Translations under genes and position numbers: made by a program
Origin: Nageia nagi
Taxonomy: Eukaryota > Pinophyta
DNA length: 64,000 nt
Assembly (NCBI GenBank): GCA_050084985.1
Contig: JBITNC010000002.1
Span: forward strand, 26,536,001-26,600,000
Direction of reading: 5' to 3'
Shown here: one piece after another, positions 32,488 through 44,600 of the stretch
Layout of the letters: every line of letters starts with the position of its first letter
How positions within the stretch are numbered: position 1 is the first letter of the stretch
Notes under the pieces: generated by a model
Told to the model about the DNA's origin: nothing
Database searches by the model: none
What the model saw: the letters and a program-made list of their open reading frames with translations, nothing else

Positions 32488-32976
32488 TGAGGGATTTGAA
32501 CTAGATCTAAACAAATCCTCTAGGACCTTAGACTAGGAAACTCAAGTGTACACAAGATAACACAATCACTCAAGATAACACATCAATATAATGTGGTTCC
32601 TCCCTCCTTGGGAGTACATCCACAACTAGTTCTCTTATTCTCAAATCTATGTCTCTCTTACAACTATTCTCTAGCTCTCTCCTACATAACCAAGTAGAGT
32701 AATTTTACTCAAAACTTAGATATGTTTACAAGAGGAGAGGCCCTCTATTTATAGGTTGAGAGCACCTCCCTAACCTTCCTTTAACCCAAGGGTAAGGTTA
32801 GGGTTACATTAAATGTATCACCAAACTTCAACCTACCAACTAACTCCTTTGGTAAAGTCAAAGTCTACATATTAAAGAATTCTATTAATCTCTTAAGGTA
32901 TCTACATACCCTTAAGTGATTAATTGAATTTACAAGGAGTTTAGATATTCATAATATTTCATTACAAATTCTAACA
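32488..32976 (-). repeat. Copia 5' LTR (489 bp)
   Basis: Same ends and length as the 3' LTR, two substitutions apart. The TATA box, minus-strand CTATAAATAGA, is at 32744-32754; it drives the element transcript. Confidence 0.95.
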
Positions 32977-32981
32977 GGAGT

Positions 32982-34603
32982 AACAGAATAACTATTCATA
33001 GCATACACAAAGTTTGAGGATGAACAAAAAAGAAACGGTGGCTTCTCCTTAAAACACTTGGTTCCAAGGTAACAATTCAATTTCTATATATTTTTTTGAT
33101 TCTATATTCAAAAATTTATAGTTTAAATAATAATAAAAAAAATCATTTCAAAAATCTTACTCATTTCTTTTTCATATTTTAAAATAAATTTTATTTCTAA
33201 TCATCTCTAATATACTTAAAAACTTTTGTAGGTGACCTTTGAAGATCAATAAATACTTATTTTTCTATTACATGCTCGTTTTCATTTCTCACAATGTAAA
33301 TGTGTTATATCATTCTCAAACTACCATATATTAGGACAAACTATTTCTCATTATGTATTTGTTTTCCATTTAGTTACATTTTCTATTATGTACAAAACTA
33401 GATAATTACAATGTAATTCAACATTTTGATTACCTTCATTTTATAATCTATTATATGCTCATTTTCTTCTCATTATGTAATTCATTTCTATTTAGTTACA
33501 TTTTCCATTATGTACATAACCAAATTTATTATAAACAAAATTTCTTTCACATGTTTATTACTAACTATATTAATAATAGAAAATGAACAACAACAAAAAT
33601 TATCAATTTCTTGAGTTTAATTATATTCAAAAATATAAATTTCAAACTTTGTCAAATACTCTACTTATTTCCAACGTTTACATTTGATATTTTTATTTTT
33701 ATTTTTATTTATTTAAATAAATGAATTAGGGCCAAAGCCAGCTAGATTCAAGCATCCATTACCAATTTGAGCTAGTTCTAGAATAATTTTCAATCGATTC
33801 TATATGCAACCCAACGACCATAAAAACCTAGGGTTTATGGTTGAATTTAGAGGGAGGATAGCCTTTTAGTAGATAATATATGAAGATTAAATATATGGAG
33901 TAAATTTTTTCATGCTAAAGATAATGTACACATTAAATAAAATTACCAAAATGTATTTGATATAATTACATTAAGAACTTTGTAGTATCTAAAAGTATAT
34001 ATTCATCATATCATGTGATAAGAAGCTTACAATGTAATTTGCTCTTAATAAAACTTGGGCTATATTAGATGAAATTTGTATCGTTTATCTTAGATTAGTA
34101 TTTGAAGTTCTATTATAAAAGATAACCAACCAAAATCAAGGCCATACAAGAAAAATTCTCACAACCTAAGTATATGATAATGATACTTTTTGATAAGATT
34201 CAACACCATAAATCAATAAAGAACTAATAAAATAATATAGCATGCAATATGCTAACACAAAAATAAATTTTTTAGTATTCAAAGAGGTTTGTTTACTCTT
34301 ATATTTGTTCAAGAATCATTGTACCTCCCCCACTCTTGTTGATAGCTTATCTTTTCTTATTTGTTCATTCTTTTATTCTTGAGATACATATCATCGCATA
34401 CTCTTATAACAAATATCTCAAGAGGGGTATGATGTAGATACCTATAATAGAAACACCATTATTTAGCTATCATTTCATTATTTTTATATATATTAAAAAT
34501 CTTACAACATAATTATCTATACTTGGATCTAATCCCTTTTGCTTTTATTTGTTGTACCACTTTAAGCACCTCTATTTGGTTACTTTACTACTTTAAGGTC
34601 TAT
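32982..34603. other. AT-rich spacer without a recognisable gene
   Basis: Contains several near-repeats of the phrase TTTAGTTACATTTTC with CATTATGTA (33360-33500), pointing to a small decayed tandem repeat. Otherwise no structure is assignable and there are no long open frames. Confidence 0.4.
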
Positions 34604-34616
34604 TTTTTTTTTGGTA

Positions 34617-35110
34617 AGTAAAAAAAAACTATATATTAAATGATGTGATTTCTGTACAAATGATAGCCAGGCTAGTTGTAACTGGCAACATGCATTCACT
34701 CTGGCCTAGAGGCCTTACAAAACTCGTGGGAGATAAGAATTCCTGTGTGCTAGTTACATGGCTCTCGTAGTTACAAAAAGAGACTATTATGGCCTTCTCT
34801 GAGTGCTCTACCCTCACATTGCTTTGAAGCTAAGAATGATGGCTGAACAGAAAGCTCTGCATCGCAGCTTCATTGATGTTGACACCATGATCCCTCAAAA
34901 CACTGTTTACATTGAGGAAAAGAAAGAAAACTGGGTGAGCAAGCCTCTTGGCCAGCATGGAAGGAATGCTAAGGAGAGGAAGGTTAATTGATTGCAAATA
35001 TTTCTGTAGCATGAGGGAGGAGACATCAATTTGCAATTGGGATACTAAGTAAATAAGCCCCACTGAAAAAATGCTGGACAGAAAACAAAATTGCTAACCT
35101 GTGGAGTTTA
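34617..35110 (-). other. LINE 3' untranslated region
   Basis: About 490 bp between the ORF2 stop at 35111 and the poly(A) tail. It has no coding potential. Confidence 0.7.
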
Positions 35111-38100
35111 CTATCGGATTTTCCTTCTTTTATCAGGCCTGTGGAGTTTACTAGAGCCCTCTATGAAACTTGCTAAGTACTGGTGCATTTGGGGCCATGT
35201 TAGCAGATCCTCAAGGTCACTTTGAGTAATGGGAACTGGGGGTCTAGATGCTATTAAAATGTGGAAGAGTTGTAGCTCCAAGTGATACCACACCACTTCA
35301 GCTTCAACAGAAACACCTCTGAATAATCTGTTATTCCATTCCAACCACACTGTCCAAGAGAGCATTGCAAGGATAGCATTCCAGAGCCTCTCAAGGATAT
35401 GATTTTTGTGGGGGAGAAGCCACATTGCAATCAAATCCTTTACTGATCTAGGAGTAACCCATTAGATAGAGAGATAGGAGAGGAGGTGACTCCAAAGGTA
35501 GTGAGAAAAAGGGCAATGAATTAGTAGGTGAGCCCCTGTCTCCTCTGCAACACCGCATAACATACAATGGAAAGGACCATTCCATCCTCGTTTCAAGAGT
35601 TGCTCACCTGATAAGAATTTGTTATGGACTGCAAGCCAAAGAAAAAAACTTGCTTTTGGCCAGGCTTTCGAGTGCCAAACTCTATCCCATATGACAGGAG
35701 GAGAGATCAGGTTAGGTTGACGATTGAGATGTTTGTATACTACCCTTGGTATTCTCCTTTGGGATTAGGAGCCCACACAATTTTGTCACATTCAATGGAG
35801 TTTGAAAGTTTGTACTGTGCAAGAAGAGAAGCGAGCCTCATCAATTCTTGTATACAGTCTGGTGGTTGGAGAGGGAGAGTCTTCCAAATTTTTACCTGCC
35901 TTCCTTGTTCAATCTGCCAGGACCAATACTTATCAACCGAGACTCCCCGCTCAACGCAAAGCTTTTGTTGTAGGATGGGAAAGGAATTCAAGGCTGCCAA
36001 AGGTGTGCTAGATATCCAGAAGTCAACCTTTGAGCCATCTCCTATCTCCCATTTAATGAAATTTAGTATATGCTTTTTGGCCTTTCGTAAACTATTCCAC
36101 ATTGGAGAACCCCAAGGCGTAGTCTCAGCAGTAAAGATTCTTTCTGGTTCATCTGTGTCCAAATATTTGGTGCAGTAGGCCTTACTCTAAGCTGCCAAAG
36201 GATTTTTGAATATCCTCCAGATTTGTTTGCCAAGGAGAGAAATGTTCATTAGACGGAGACTCTTGATGCCTAGCCCTCCTTCTGATTTGCTGTGACAAAT
36301 AGTGTCCCAAGCTACAAGGTGAATTTTTCTAACCTCATAGCAGCCATGCCAAAGAAAGTTCCTCATTAAAGATTCCATAGCCATGATTGCCTTATTAGGA
36401 ATCCAAAATGCACTCAACCAAAAGATTGGAATAGCTCCTAGAACTGAGTTGATTTTAACAAGTTTCCCAACCGTTGAGGGCCATGTAGCTTCCCAATTGG
36501 CCAAATTTTTCCTCATTTTGGCGATTATGGAATCCCAAAAATCTTCTAAGTTGCTATCAAATGTTAATGGTAGGCCAAGGTAAACACTAGGAAGTTTTAC
36601 AGCAGTCATACCTACAGAGTCAGCAAGTCTGCTAAGAAATTGATCAGGGATGTTGATACCAAATAGTTTGGATTTAGATCTATTTATCTCTTGACTTGAG
36701 GCCTGCTCATAAGTGTGGAGAATATTCAAGCATTGGGTTAAGGATTGATCAAAGGGAGAGATGGCAAGAATGGTGTCATCTGCAAATTGAGAGTGAGTAA
36801 CTGGGGGACAGTAACCATTGATAGTGAGGCCTGTTATCTTGTTAATGGTCTGCAAATGTTTAACACTTCTGCCCATCTCTTCTGCTAGGATGATGAAAAG
36901 GAAAGGGGAGAGGGGATCTCCTTGCCTAATACCACAGGAGCTTTGAAAGTAACCTTTGGCTTCTCCATTTACAAGGATAGAAAAATGTGGCCTTGAGATT
37001 AATGAGGTTATCCACTGGATCCAGCTGTTATCAAAACCAAATTTGGCCATAATTTGAAATAGGAAACTCCAGTTGACGCGATCAAAGGCCTTTGCCATAT
37101 CCAATTTCACTAGCAGTCCTTTACTATTTTGTCTGTTGGTTGAGTGAATTAACTCATGCACTAGAGAGACACTATCTATGAGATGTCGACCTTTTACAAA
37201 GGCTTTTTGCTCTTCAGAGATGATTGAAGGGATTACCTTTTTTAAGCGGTTGGTAGCAACTTTGGAGATAACTTTGTAAATGGCATTGCAGAGGGAGATA
37301 GGGCGAAAGGAGCTTATTGAAAAAGCATCCTCCACTTTAGGGATAAGAGCAAGAAAAGTATGATTAAGCTTACCCAGCATCTGTTTAGAAAGGAAAGACT
37401 CCTTAACAATATCCATAAGTTCACCTTTGAAGAAGTGCCAATAATGCTGGAAGAAGCCCGGTGGAAATCCATCAGGACCAGGGGAGCCGAAAGGTTTTAA
37501 CTGAAAAAGGGTTGTTTCTACTTCAACATCAAGAATGGGGCTAGAAAGAGCTTGATATTGGGGTTGGTCTATCAATGTAGGAATAAACTGCAACAGATAT
37601 TCTTGAGCTTCTGATCGAAGGGACCCATCTTCTGAAAGGAGGGTTTGGAAAAAGGAGGTAATGTGGTTATTAATCATGACATCTGAAGTAATGGTATGAC
37701 CTTCAAGAGTGACCAAGGAGGAGATTCTATTGTGACAACAATGGCGTAGAGTGGTATTGTGAAAAAATTTGGTATTCTTGTCCCCCTCCGCTAGCCATTG
37801 AACTCTAGACTTTTGCTTCCAAAGCAGCTCTTCATTTAGAATAGCTTTTTCCAAATCTTGTAGGAGCTGTCTTTCTTGGTCGAGAAGAACATTAGATTAC
37901 TCACTTTGAAGCTGAAGGTTGACTTGTTATAATTTTGCCTCTAATTGTAAACAAGATTTAGTCACATCCCCGAAGTTTGATTTATTCCAAGCTTTAATCT
38001 TCCTTTTGAGCTTTTGAAGCTTTGTGGTAAATTTAAACATAGCTGTTCCATAAATATGGTTTTCTTCTCGCCACCACTGTTCTATTAAATCATCAAAGGA

Positions 38101-38868
38101 ATCATGGAGTAGCCACATTCGTTGAAAGTGAAAAGGAGTTGCTCGAGGTTTTGTATAACTCTCCCAAAAAAGAGCCACAGGCCAATGATCAGAGCCACTG
38201 AAAGGAAGAACTTCTGACTGAATGACATTTTCGCTTTCCAGCCAATGGGGAGATATAAGAAAGCGGTCAAGTTTCTCTTGGATTCTGTGATCATCTGGTT
38301 GTTTATTTGTCTAAGTGTAAAGCCCTCGCTTACAAAAAGGTTCTGAAAGATGAGACTGATCAATAAACTCATTGAAATCTTCAAAGCTTGGTTTAAGTTT
38401 CCTTGAGCCTCCTTCGTTCTCTCCTAAGTCACGGATGATGTTGAAATCACCTCCAAGGATGCTTGGAACTATAGCATGGCTGTCAATCCATCTAGCTAGC
38501 TGGAGCCAACAGTCTTGTTTTTGAGTTGGGGATTACGGTCCATAAACATTCGCTAATCTGAAGATTTTATTGGTTTGAAGGAATCTAACTCTAACACCCA
38601 TCCAAGTCTGACTTTGAAATTCTCGGATGTACTCTACTTGGGAGTTATCCCAGAGGGTAAGGAAGCCTCCCGATTGCCCATTTGAGTTACTAACAAAGGC
38701 TGAGCAAGAAGGCCAGAATTTCATCTTTAGTTTATCAAAATCTGATTTCACAACTTTGGATTCTTGGATAAGGAGAATGGTAGGTTTCTTAGAGCTTACG
38801 AGAGACTTGATCATTCCGAGTGTTAGGGGGGAATGGAGGCCCCTTACATTCCATGTTATGATCTTCAT
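35111..38868 (-). pseudogene. LINE ORF2: endonuclease, reverse transcriptase, zinc domain
   Basis: Starts at ATG 38868. Endonuclease (APE type): MKIITWNVRGL, LIQESK, LGGDFNIIRD, LDRFL and GSDHWPV, including the catalytic N, E, D and H. RT: LIPKVEDA, RPISLCNAIYKVISK, KAFDRVNW, GIRQGDPLSPFLF and the catalytic FADDTILA (a 555-residue open piece, 36187-37854). C-terminal zinc domain: CMLCGVAEETGAHLLIHC near 35510-35570. Damage: premature stops near 38533, 38308, 37925, 37895 and 36184, several at tryptophan or glutamine positions, one frameshift near 35745 and a stop near 35461. Intact, it nicks target DNA and copies its RNA into it. Confidence 0.9.
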
Positions 38869-40447
38869 AAATCACCTTGGCTTTTTGAGTCAAGGATATC
38901 CTCAAGGACTGGTTGGGATCCATCTTCTATTCCCTCTTGAGCAATCTTTTGGAGTCGTTCCTGAGTAGTTTTTCTTCCCTTCCTTTTGTATCCTTGTGAG
39001 TTGGCAATCTTACGAAGATTTGGAGTCTGTTTAATTATATGAGATTTGGGCATAAATTGGTGGAGCAGGGAGGATTGGGGAAGCTCATGGGGTTTTGAAG
39101 GAGGGGTGGAGGTTCTAATGTCCTCTAAATCCATTTCAATGTCTTGGATTGGTTGCTGAGGCTCTAAGGGGGCTTGAAGATCGGGATCAGAATATGGAGC
39201 TGGTGAGAGGGGGGGAATTTTAGTTTCAAGTTGACTTGGATGAGCTATGGCCTGGGGATCAACAATAGGGTGTACATCAGGGGCGCTAAGAGGTTTAACA
39301 TGATCATGACATGGGGGTGGGATTTCAGGCATGGGAGGAGCCATGTCAGCTACATCAACCCCAGATTGAAGGATATGGAAACGATTGGAAGTGGAGGGAT
39401 CAACGGGGCTTCCTTTACCAAACTCGAGAGAGGGTCTCCATTTTGGAGCAACCCTTGGTATAGGAGGTTAGGGAAAGGGATTCAATGGAGCTGGTTGCTG
39501 GGTTTGATTGATTACTTCTGGAGGGTCCTAGCTGTTGGTGTCTTTTATAGCCAAATTTTATGCATAAGGGCAGTTTCAGAATAGGTGGCCATATTCTTGA
39601 CATAGTCGACATCTAAAGGGAAGGTTCTCATAGTCAAGGGTTAGAGAGCAAGCAATGTCATCTACCTCCAACTTTAAGTTTTTAGGAAGGGGGGAGGATA
39701 GATCCATTTGGATGCAGAGACGAGCATAAGAGAGAGTTTTCATTGCTTGGGTTTTATCTGAGAATCCTATGTACGTTCCTAGGGTGTTACCGATGAGTTC
39801 TAAGGATTGTACATTCCAAAACTCTGTGGGGAGACAATGGATCCTAACCCAGACTGGAACGGAGGATGGTAGCTCAGGTTTTGGGATAAATCCTGTGTGC
39901 CAAGGCTTCATGAATAGCCCCGCACTACCTAAGAACCAGGGACCTCCCTGAAAGATCTCATCTTTATCTTCTTCACAAGTAAACAAAACCAGAAAGTAGC
40001 CATGAGGGAAAAAACTTATAGAGAAATCACCTCTTATTCGCTAGGATTGAGAAGTCCATTGTTCTATATTTCGTGGAGGGATTCTGGGACCCATGAATCG
40101 ACAGATTAGTGCTATGGATTCTAATCGTGCTATCTCATCTTTGATAATCTCCCTACTAAACTTGACTGTTGGAGTTTCTAAAGCTGTAGGGAGGCAATCT
40201 GATGTTGGTTTCTTCTCATCCACTCTACGCCATCTGCCAATTCCTTTGGCGCTTAGGCGAGCGATACTTTGATGGGGGTTAGAAAAACCAGATTGCATTA
40301 CTTGTTTGTAGGAAGGACGGGGAGGAAGCGAAGCTTCCCTGACCCTGAAGCCATGGAGAGACTTCCGATCAGAAACCCTCCTAGACTTGGTTTTGTCTCA
40401 CTGTCCTTCAAGATCCGCTTCTCTTCCATAATTCTCCTTATCAAAAA
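38865..40447 (-). pseudogene. LINE ORF1: DUF4283-type RNA-binding protein with zinc knuckle
   Basis: One frame runs from the element's right end to the TGA at 38867-38865, with a few stops (near 40380, 40041 and about four in 39400-39580). It contains the DUF4283-like domain (GGPWFLGSAGLFMKPW, VPVWVRIHCLPTEFW, about 39750-39960), then a CX2CX4HX4C knuckle, CRLCQEYGHLF.NC, and a proline-rich tail. It would bind element RNA. Its stop codon overlaps the ORF2 start codon as ATGA. The original start is lost at the 5' truncation. Confidence 0.85.
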
Positions 40448-40460
40448 TAAGGTCTATTTT

Positions 40461-41390
40461 ATTTTAAAGATAATGTTAAAGCCTATTTAAACAAGCTTTA
40501 CATTTCATTTCTTCTCACCTTATGGTTGAGCATATTTCTTAACTATTGATTATTAATTTCCTATTTGTAATTTGTCAAGACATGACAACATCCATCCATT
40601 TAAGGTATTTAGAATTTATTAATTGCTTGATAAAGTTTGAATACTACGAAGGAGAATTCATTTTTCAAGGAAGTCCTTCTTCTACAAAGTTTAATTTCGA
40701 ATTTCCAATTACCATTTTGTAGCTCACATGCATTAAAACATACAACAAAATTTAAAAAAACTTGAAGAAATCATTATCTATAAATTATCGTAATGTTCAT
40801 AAAAAATATTACAACATTCTTATACAACCACAAAGATTCCTTACTAACAGTTAAATATTATTATAATATTTACATTGAGGCGTAACTACATTGACAGCCA
40901 AGGGGGTGGGGTAAGCAGCAAAATATCACATCATCTGTTCTATTTTAATTTTATTAAAATTTTAATACAAAATAGATTATATTAATTTTAATAAATATTT
41001 TTTATATATAAATGAAATGTTTAAGAAATTTCAAATCACAAAATAAAATTAATTAGAATTCAGCTATGTAAGCATTTGTTATATCTAAGATAAACATCTC
41101 AAGAATGATATCTATCGATGTTTATTGATATATAACAGATTATATCAAAACTAATTTTAAAAATCATAGAATGTCCCATTTTTAAATCCCATGAAAAATG
41201 ATACAACGAGACTCTAGAATCATTCCATAAATCACTCTTGATCTCCCGTAAATGTTAATAAAATAGATTTCTTTCCTTCTTTCAACTATTTTTTCATTTC
41301 ATATTACTCCACCATTCTTCATTATATATTATTCATTATTATTCATAGTGTTTATCATTATTATATATTATTACTCATTTCTTACTTTTA
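40461..41390. other. AT-rich upstream flank of the LSM12 gene
   Basis: No transposon or gene recognised. The TATTATTCATTATTATTCAT words near 41320-41370 form a low-complexity stretch just upstream of the likely promoter. Confidence 0.4.
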
Positions 41391-41688
41391 TATCGGGCTT
41401 CGTGCAAAAGCCTATTCAAATTTTCCAGGTTTTTGCGGGTTCGTTGGTAGCAAAGCTGTGGAGCATTTTGTCAAACACCTTGTGGACACTTAAAATGTCG
41501 GCATAGAACCTCGATCATCTCATCAAATCCTTGGACATTCAATTCCAGGCGGCAAAGGAATCAGAAATCTAGATCAAAATGGACCTGTAAATTATTTTTT
41601 TCCTCTAAATTTCGAAGAGGGGATTAGAAGATTGTTCAAACCCTAATATTTACAAGAAATTAGGGTTTGCTTTGGTGGCGAGCCGAGC
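41388..41688 (+). promoter_or_regulatory. LSM12 promoter and 5' untranslated region, with two minimal uORFs
   Basis: TTTTATATCG at about 41388-41397 is a weak TATA candidate. G+C rises right after it, as expected for a transcribed leader. Two very short upstream open frames lie before the main start: ATG-TCG-GCA-TAG at 41495-41506 and ATG-GAC-CTG-TAA at 41579-41590. The transcription start is inferred, not seen. Confidence 0.4.
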
Positions 41689-44600
41689 ATGGACTCGGCA
41701 GTGACTGGTGAATTTGTCATCGGATGCCGCCTCTCCATCAGAACCACGTTAGGGGAAGAGTTCGAGGGCCATGTCGTCACCTATGATAAAGGTTCCAACA
41801 TGGTTGTTCTTCATATCCTTTTCTAGTATGATTGTTGTTTTATTCATGTTTATTAGGAGTTTGGAAATTTTAGGTTATAAGTCTGCACTATTTAGGACCT
41901 TGGAGTATTTTAGGTTTTGATAGGTTTTCTTTTGTTGTTAATGTTTTGGTTGATTTTTTTTTTGTCGTTGTCGAATTCGGAAATTTCAGGGTTCAAAATT
42001 TACGCATATAAACTGTTTTGAAAGCTTCTGGATATTAGTGTTCTGATTCTTTGAAAAGTAATACCGTTTCAACGGAATTCGGAAATTTTATGGCTAAAAG
42101 TGGAGATGCATAAAATTTTTGACGGTTGTAGGTTTTGGTTTTTTATTTGCAATATTTTTCTTCTTGGAATCGTGGAAATAGTTATATTTTGTCTTCAAGC
42201 GTACAAGGAAATCGCAAGGAATATTTTTTGCGGACTTGAAAGATTTTAGGATTTCATACGTTCTTCAATAAATAAGGAATGTTTTTCTTATTTTACGAGA
42301 ATGTAGAGAAAATATCGTTTTCCAGTTTTTAAATACTTAACAGATTGCATTTGAGGTACTAAGGGTGTAACATTTGTGAGATTTGTTGGTTTGCGTAGAG
42401 TTGTGATATTTAGGGTTTGTACTGCAAGCAAGTTGCAATTCGCTAATTTAATGAACTTAGTATAAAGAGTTTATAAGTTGGAAGATGCATATGCGCTCAT
42501 AAAGAATGAGGAAATTCAGTTAAAGCATATTTGGAAAGCAGGGTTTGAAATTGGATTACATACAATATGTCATTATGTAGGACAATGTAAAAGTTGAGTT
42601 TTTGTTTTTCATTTTTTATTGAAATCATTTTCACTAGCAATTTTCTGTTGAGAGCTGGCTTAAAAAATGTACTTCAAATGCAAAATTCTTCAAATGTTTT
42701 TTTTATCCTCTTGAAACTTCTAAGTTGGAAAAAGAGGATTTGTTTTTTTGGATTGAAAAGAGTGAACTTTGACTATTTGCCTGCCACTTAGGTATCTTTA
42801 AAAAAAAAATTAATGCAAATTTAGATTGCTTTATAAAAGATGCAAAATTTGACCAATGCCACCAAACTGTTGGATCCGTGCGGGGCTTGCCTGTTGGACT
42901 ACACCAGCTATGCTGACACGTCTTCTTTCCCGGCCCCTATGTTCTGTATTGGGAGCTCTTCTCAAGGGAGCACCTTGAAACAACTGTACTAGAAGATTGC
43001 TGCGTAGCAGTTGAAGAATCTCTGGATTCCATCTAAAGGAGGTGCAGGAGCAAGGATGCGTGCATAGAGCCCCTAGAAATAATGCTTGTTAAGTCCGGAA
43101 TTGTCGGTTAATTGATGGGATTTTGTCTCAACCAGGGTTCTTCTGTGAACCAGTACAAAATGCCACTCTGCATCAAGTCACCCCTGGTTCTGGGTCGTGA
43201 ATTTGAGAGTTATAGACAGCTAATTCAGTCAATACTACCTAAAACTGTATGGAATACACAAATTAAGCAGCAGGTTGGGGCTTGTACTATTTATCATTAA
43301 GCAGCAATTAAAATCGAAATTTAATCCTCTCTATGTCAAGATGCATCCTACAGCCACAGACAAAGGGGATGCATAGAATCCAAATGTGTGTAACATAAAC
43401 ATGTCGGTTAAATATATAAAATTTCAATTAAAAAAATAAATAGTCAAATAAATTCAAAAAGAATAAAAACATAATTGTTAATATATAAAACTACATATAA
43501 AAATTAATTATCTTTTTTTAAAAAAAAAAATAACTTAGATATCTTAGATATATATCTAAAAACATCAAGAGGTATCGATATTGAAACATTTATCTTGGAA
43601 ATTGCACATCCAAGAAATGAGATAGGTGCAATTGATACCTCTCGACATTTTTGATATATATCGCTAGTTTATAAGCAATAGAAATCTTAGAGGGAAGATT
43701 CTATCTCCAAACTCGAGGCCTTCTGTAGTTAAGTGTACAAGCAACGGTGCCCATCAATGAACCATATCAACAATGCTAGTGAGTCCATTGAATATTAAAT
43801 CAATTTTTTATAAGTTTAACTCACCCTACGTTGTCCTCCCTCGCCACCATTTCCACCCCTAGCGCCCCTTGCTTGACCATCTTTTTTGATTCAGACCATG
43901 ATTCTCTCTACAATAGCATCTTGCAACAGAAACTCATTGGCCTCCATTCTCTCCCTTCGGTTGAGGATTAGGCACTCTTTTTGGTCAACTCTCTTTGTGT
44001 TGCGGCCCTTAGGCCTTCCCACACAAAATTAGCCCCCCATTGCCCTCATCCGTTAGGACATTGTCTGATGAATCTTTGGTTTGATTCTGATTTCAAAGAT
44101 TCTCATCGTTGCCTCCAACAATCCATTGCTTTAGATCCTAGCTCCCCCTCCACCACCTCACTCCATCGCTCCTATCGTTGTCTCCTTAGGATTAAGAAAC
44201 GTTACTTCTTAGCCAAAAGGAGATAAGAGATTATTACCTCACTCCACTCCAATCCCAAATCCTTTTGGCGCTCCTTCCTCGCTAGGAAACATGTCACAAG
44301 TTCCATCTTCCTTCAATCTTGGAAGAAGTATGCCTCCAATCTTTACACAATCACCCCACAAACTCCATCCATCCATTTCCTTCGACCTCCCACCTCAAAC
44401 TTCTTTTCCCCTCCTTCATCCATTTGGCCATTCAAAAACTTAACTCAAGGAAAGCTTTTGACATTGAAAACCTTCAAAATGAGTTCCTCAAGCATGTTAA
44501 ATTCACCCTCCCATCATTTTGCTCTAGGCTCTTTAACAATGTTATTTGTACAGGTTTTCCATCTTCTTGGACCTCTAACATCATCCATCCCATCTTCAAA

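Larger units (their letters stand above)
24394..32976 (-). mobile_element. Young, nearly intact Ty1/copia retrotransposon (8.6 kb)
   Basis: Flanked by the 5-bp duplication GGAGT (24389-24393 and 32977-32981). Two 489-bp LTRs differ at only two positions I can find (near 24635/32720 and 24856/32952). Read on the minus strand the order is LTR, primer site, 2.8-kb leader, gag, protease, integrase, RT, RNase H, 0.8-kb tail with a tandem repeat, polypurine tract, LTR. The coding region is one continuous frame with only two amber stops. Relatives of the same family lie at 1-1017 and 58500-64000. Confidence 0.97.
34617..40447 (-). mobile_element. Nearly full-length L1-type LINE (5.8 kb)
   Basis: Bounded by the 13-bp target duplication TAAGGTCTATTTT (34604-34616 and 40448-40460). 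The poly(A) tail shows as a T-run at the left end, so the element is on the minus strand. ORF1 (RNA-binding) and ORF2 (endonuclease, RT, zinc domain) are both present in order. Its right end starts within ORF1, so a little of the 5' end is missing. Few stops per kb suggest a recent insertion. Confidence 0.92.

Noticed and set aside
34803-34991. 62-codon plus-strand frame in the LINE 3' untranslated region
   Set aside because: Antisense to the LINE, short, no domain.
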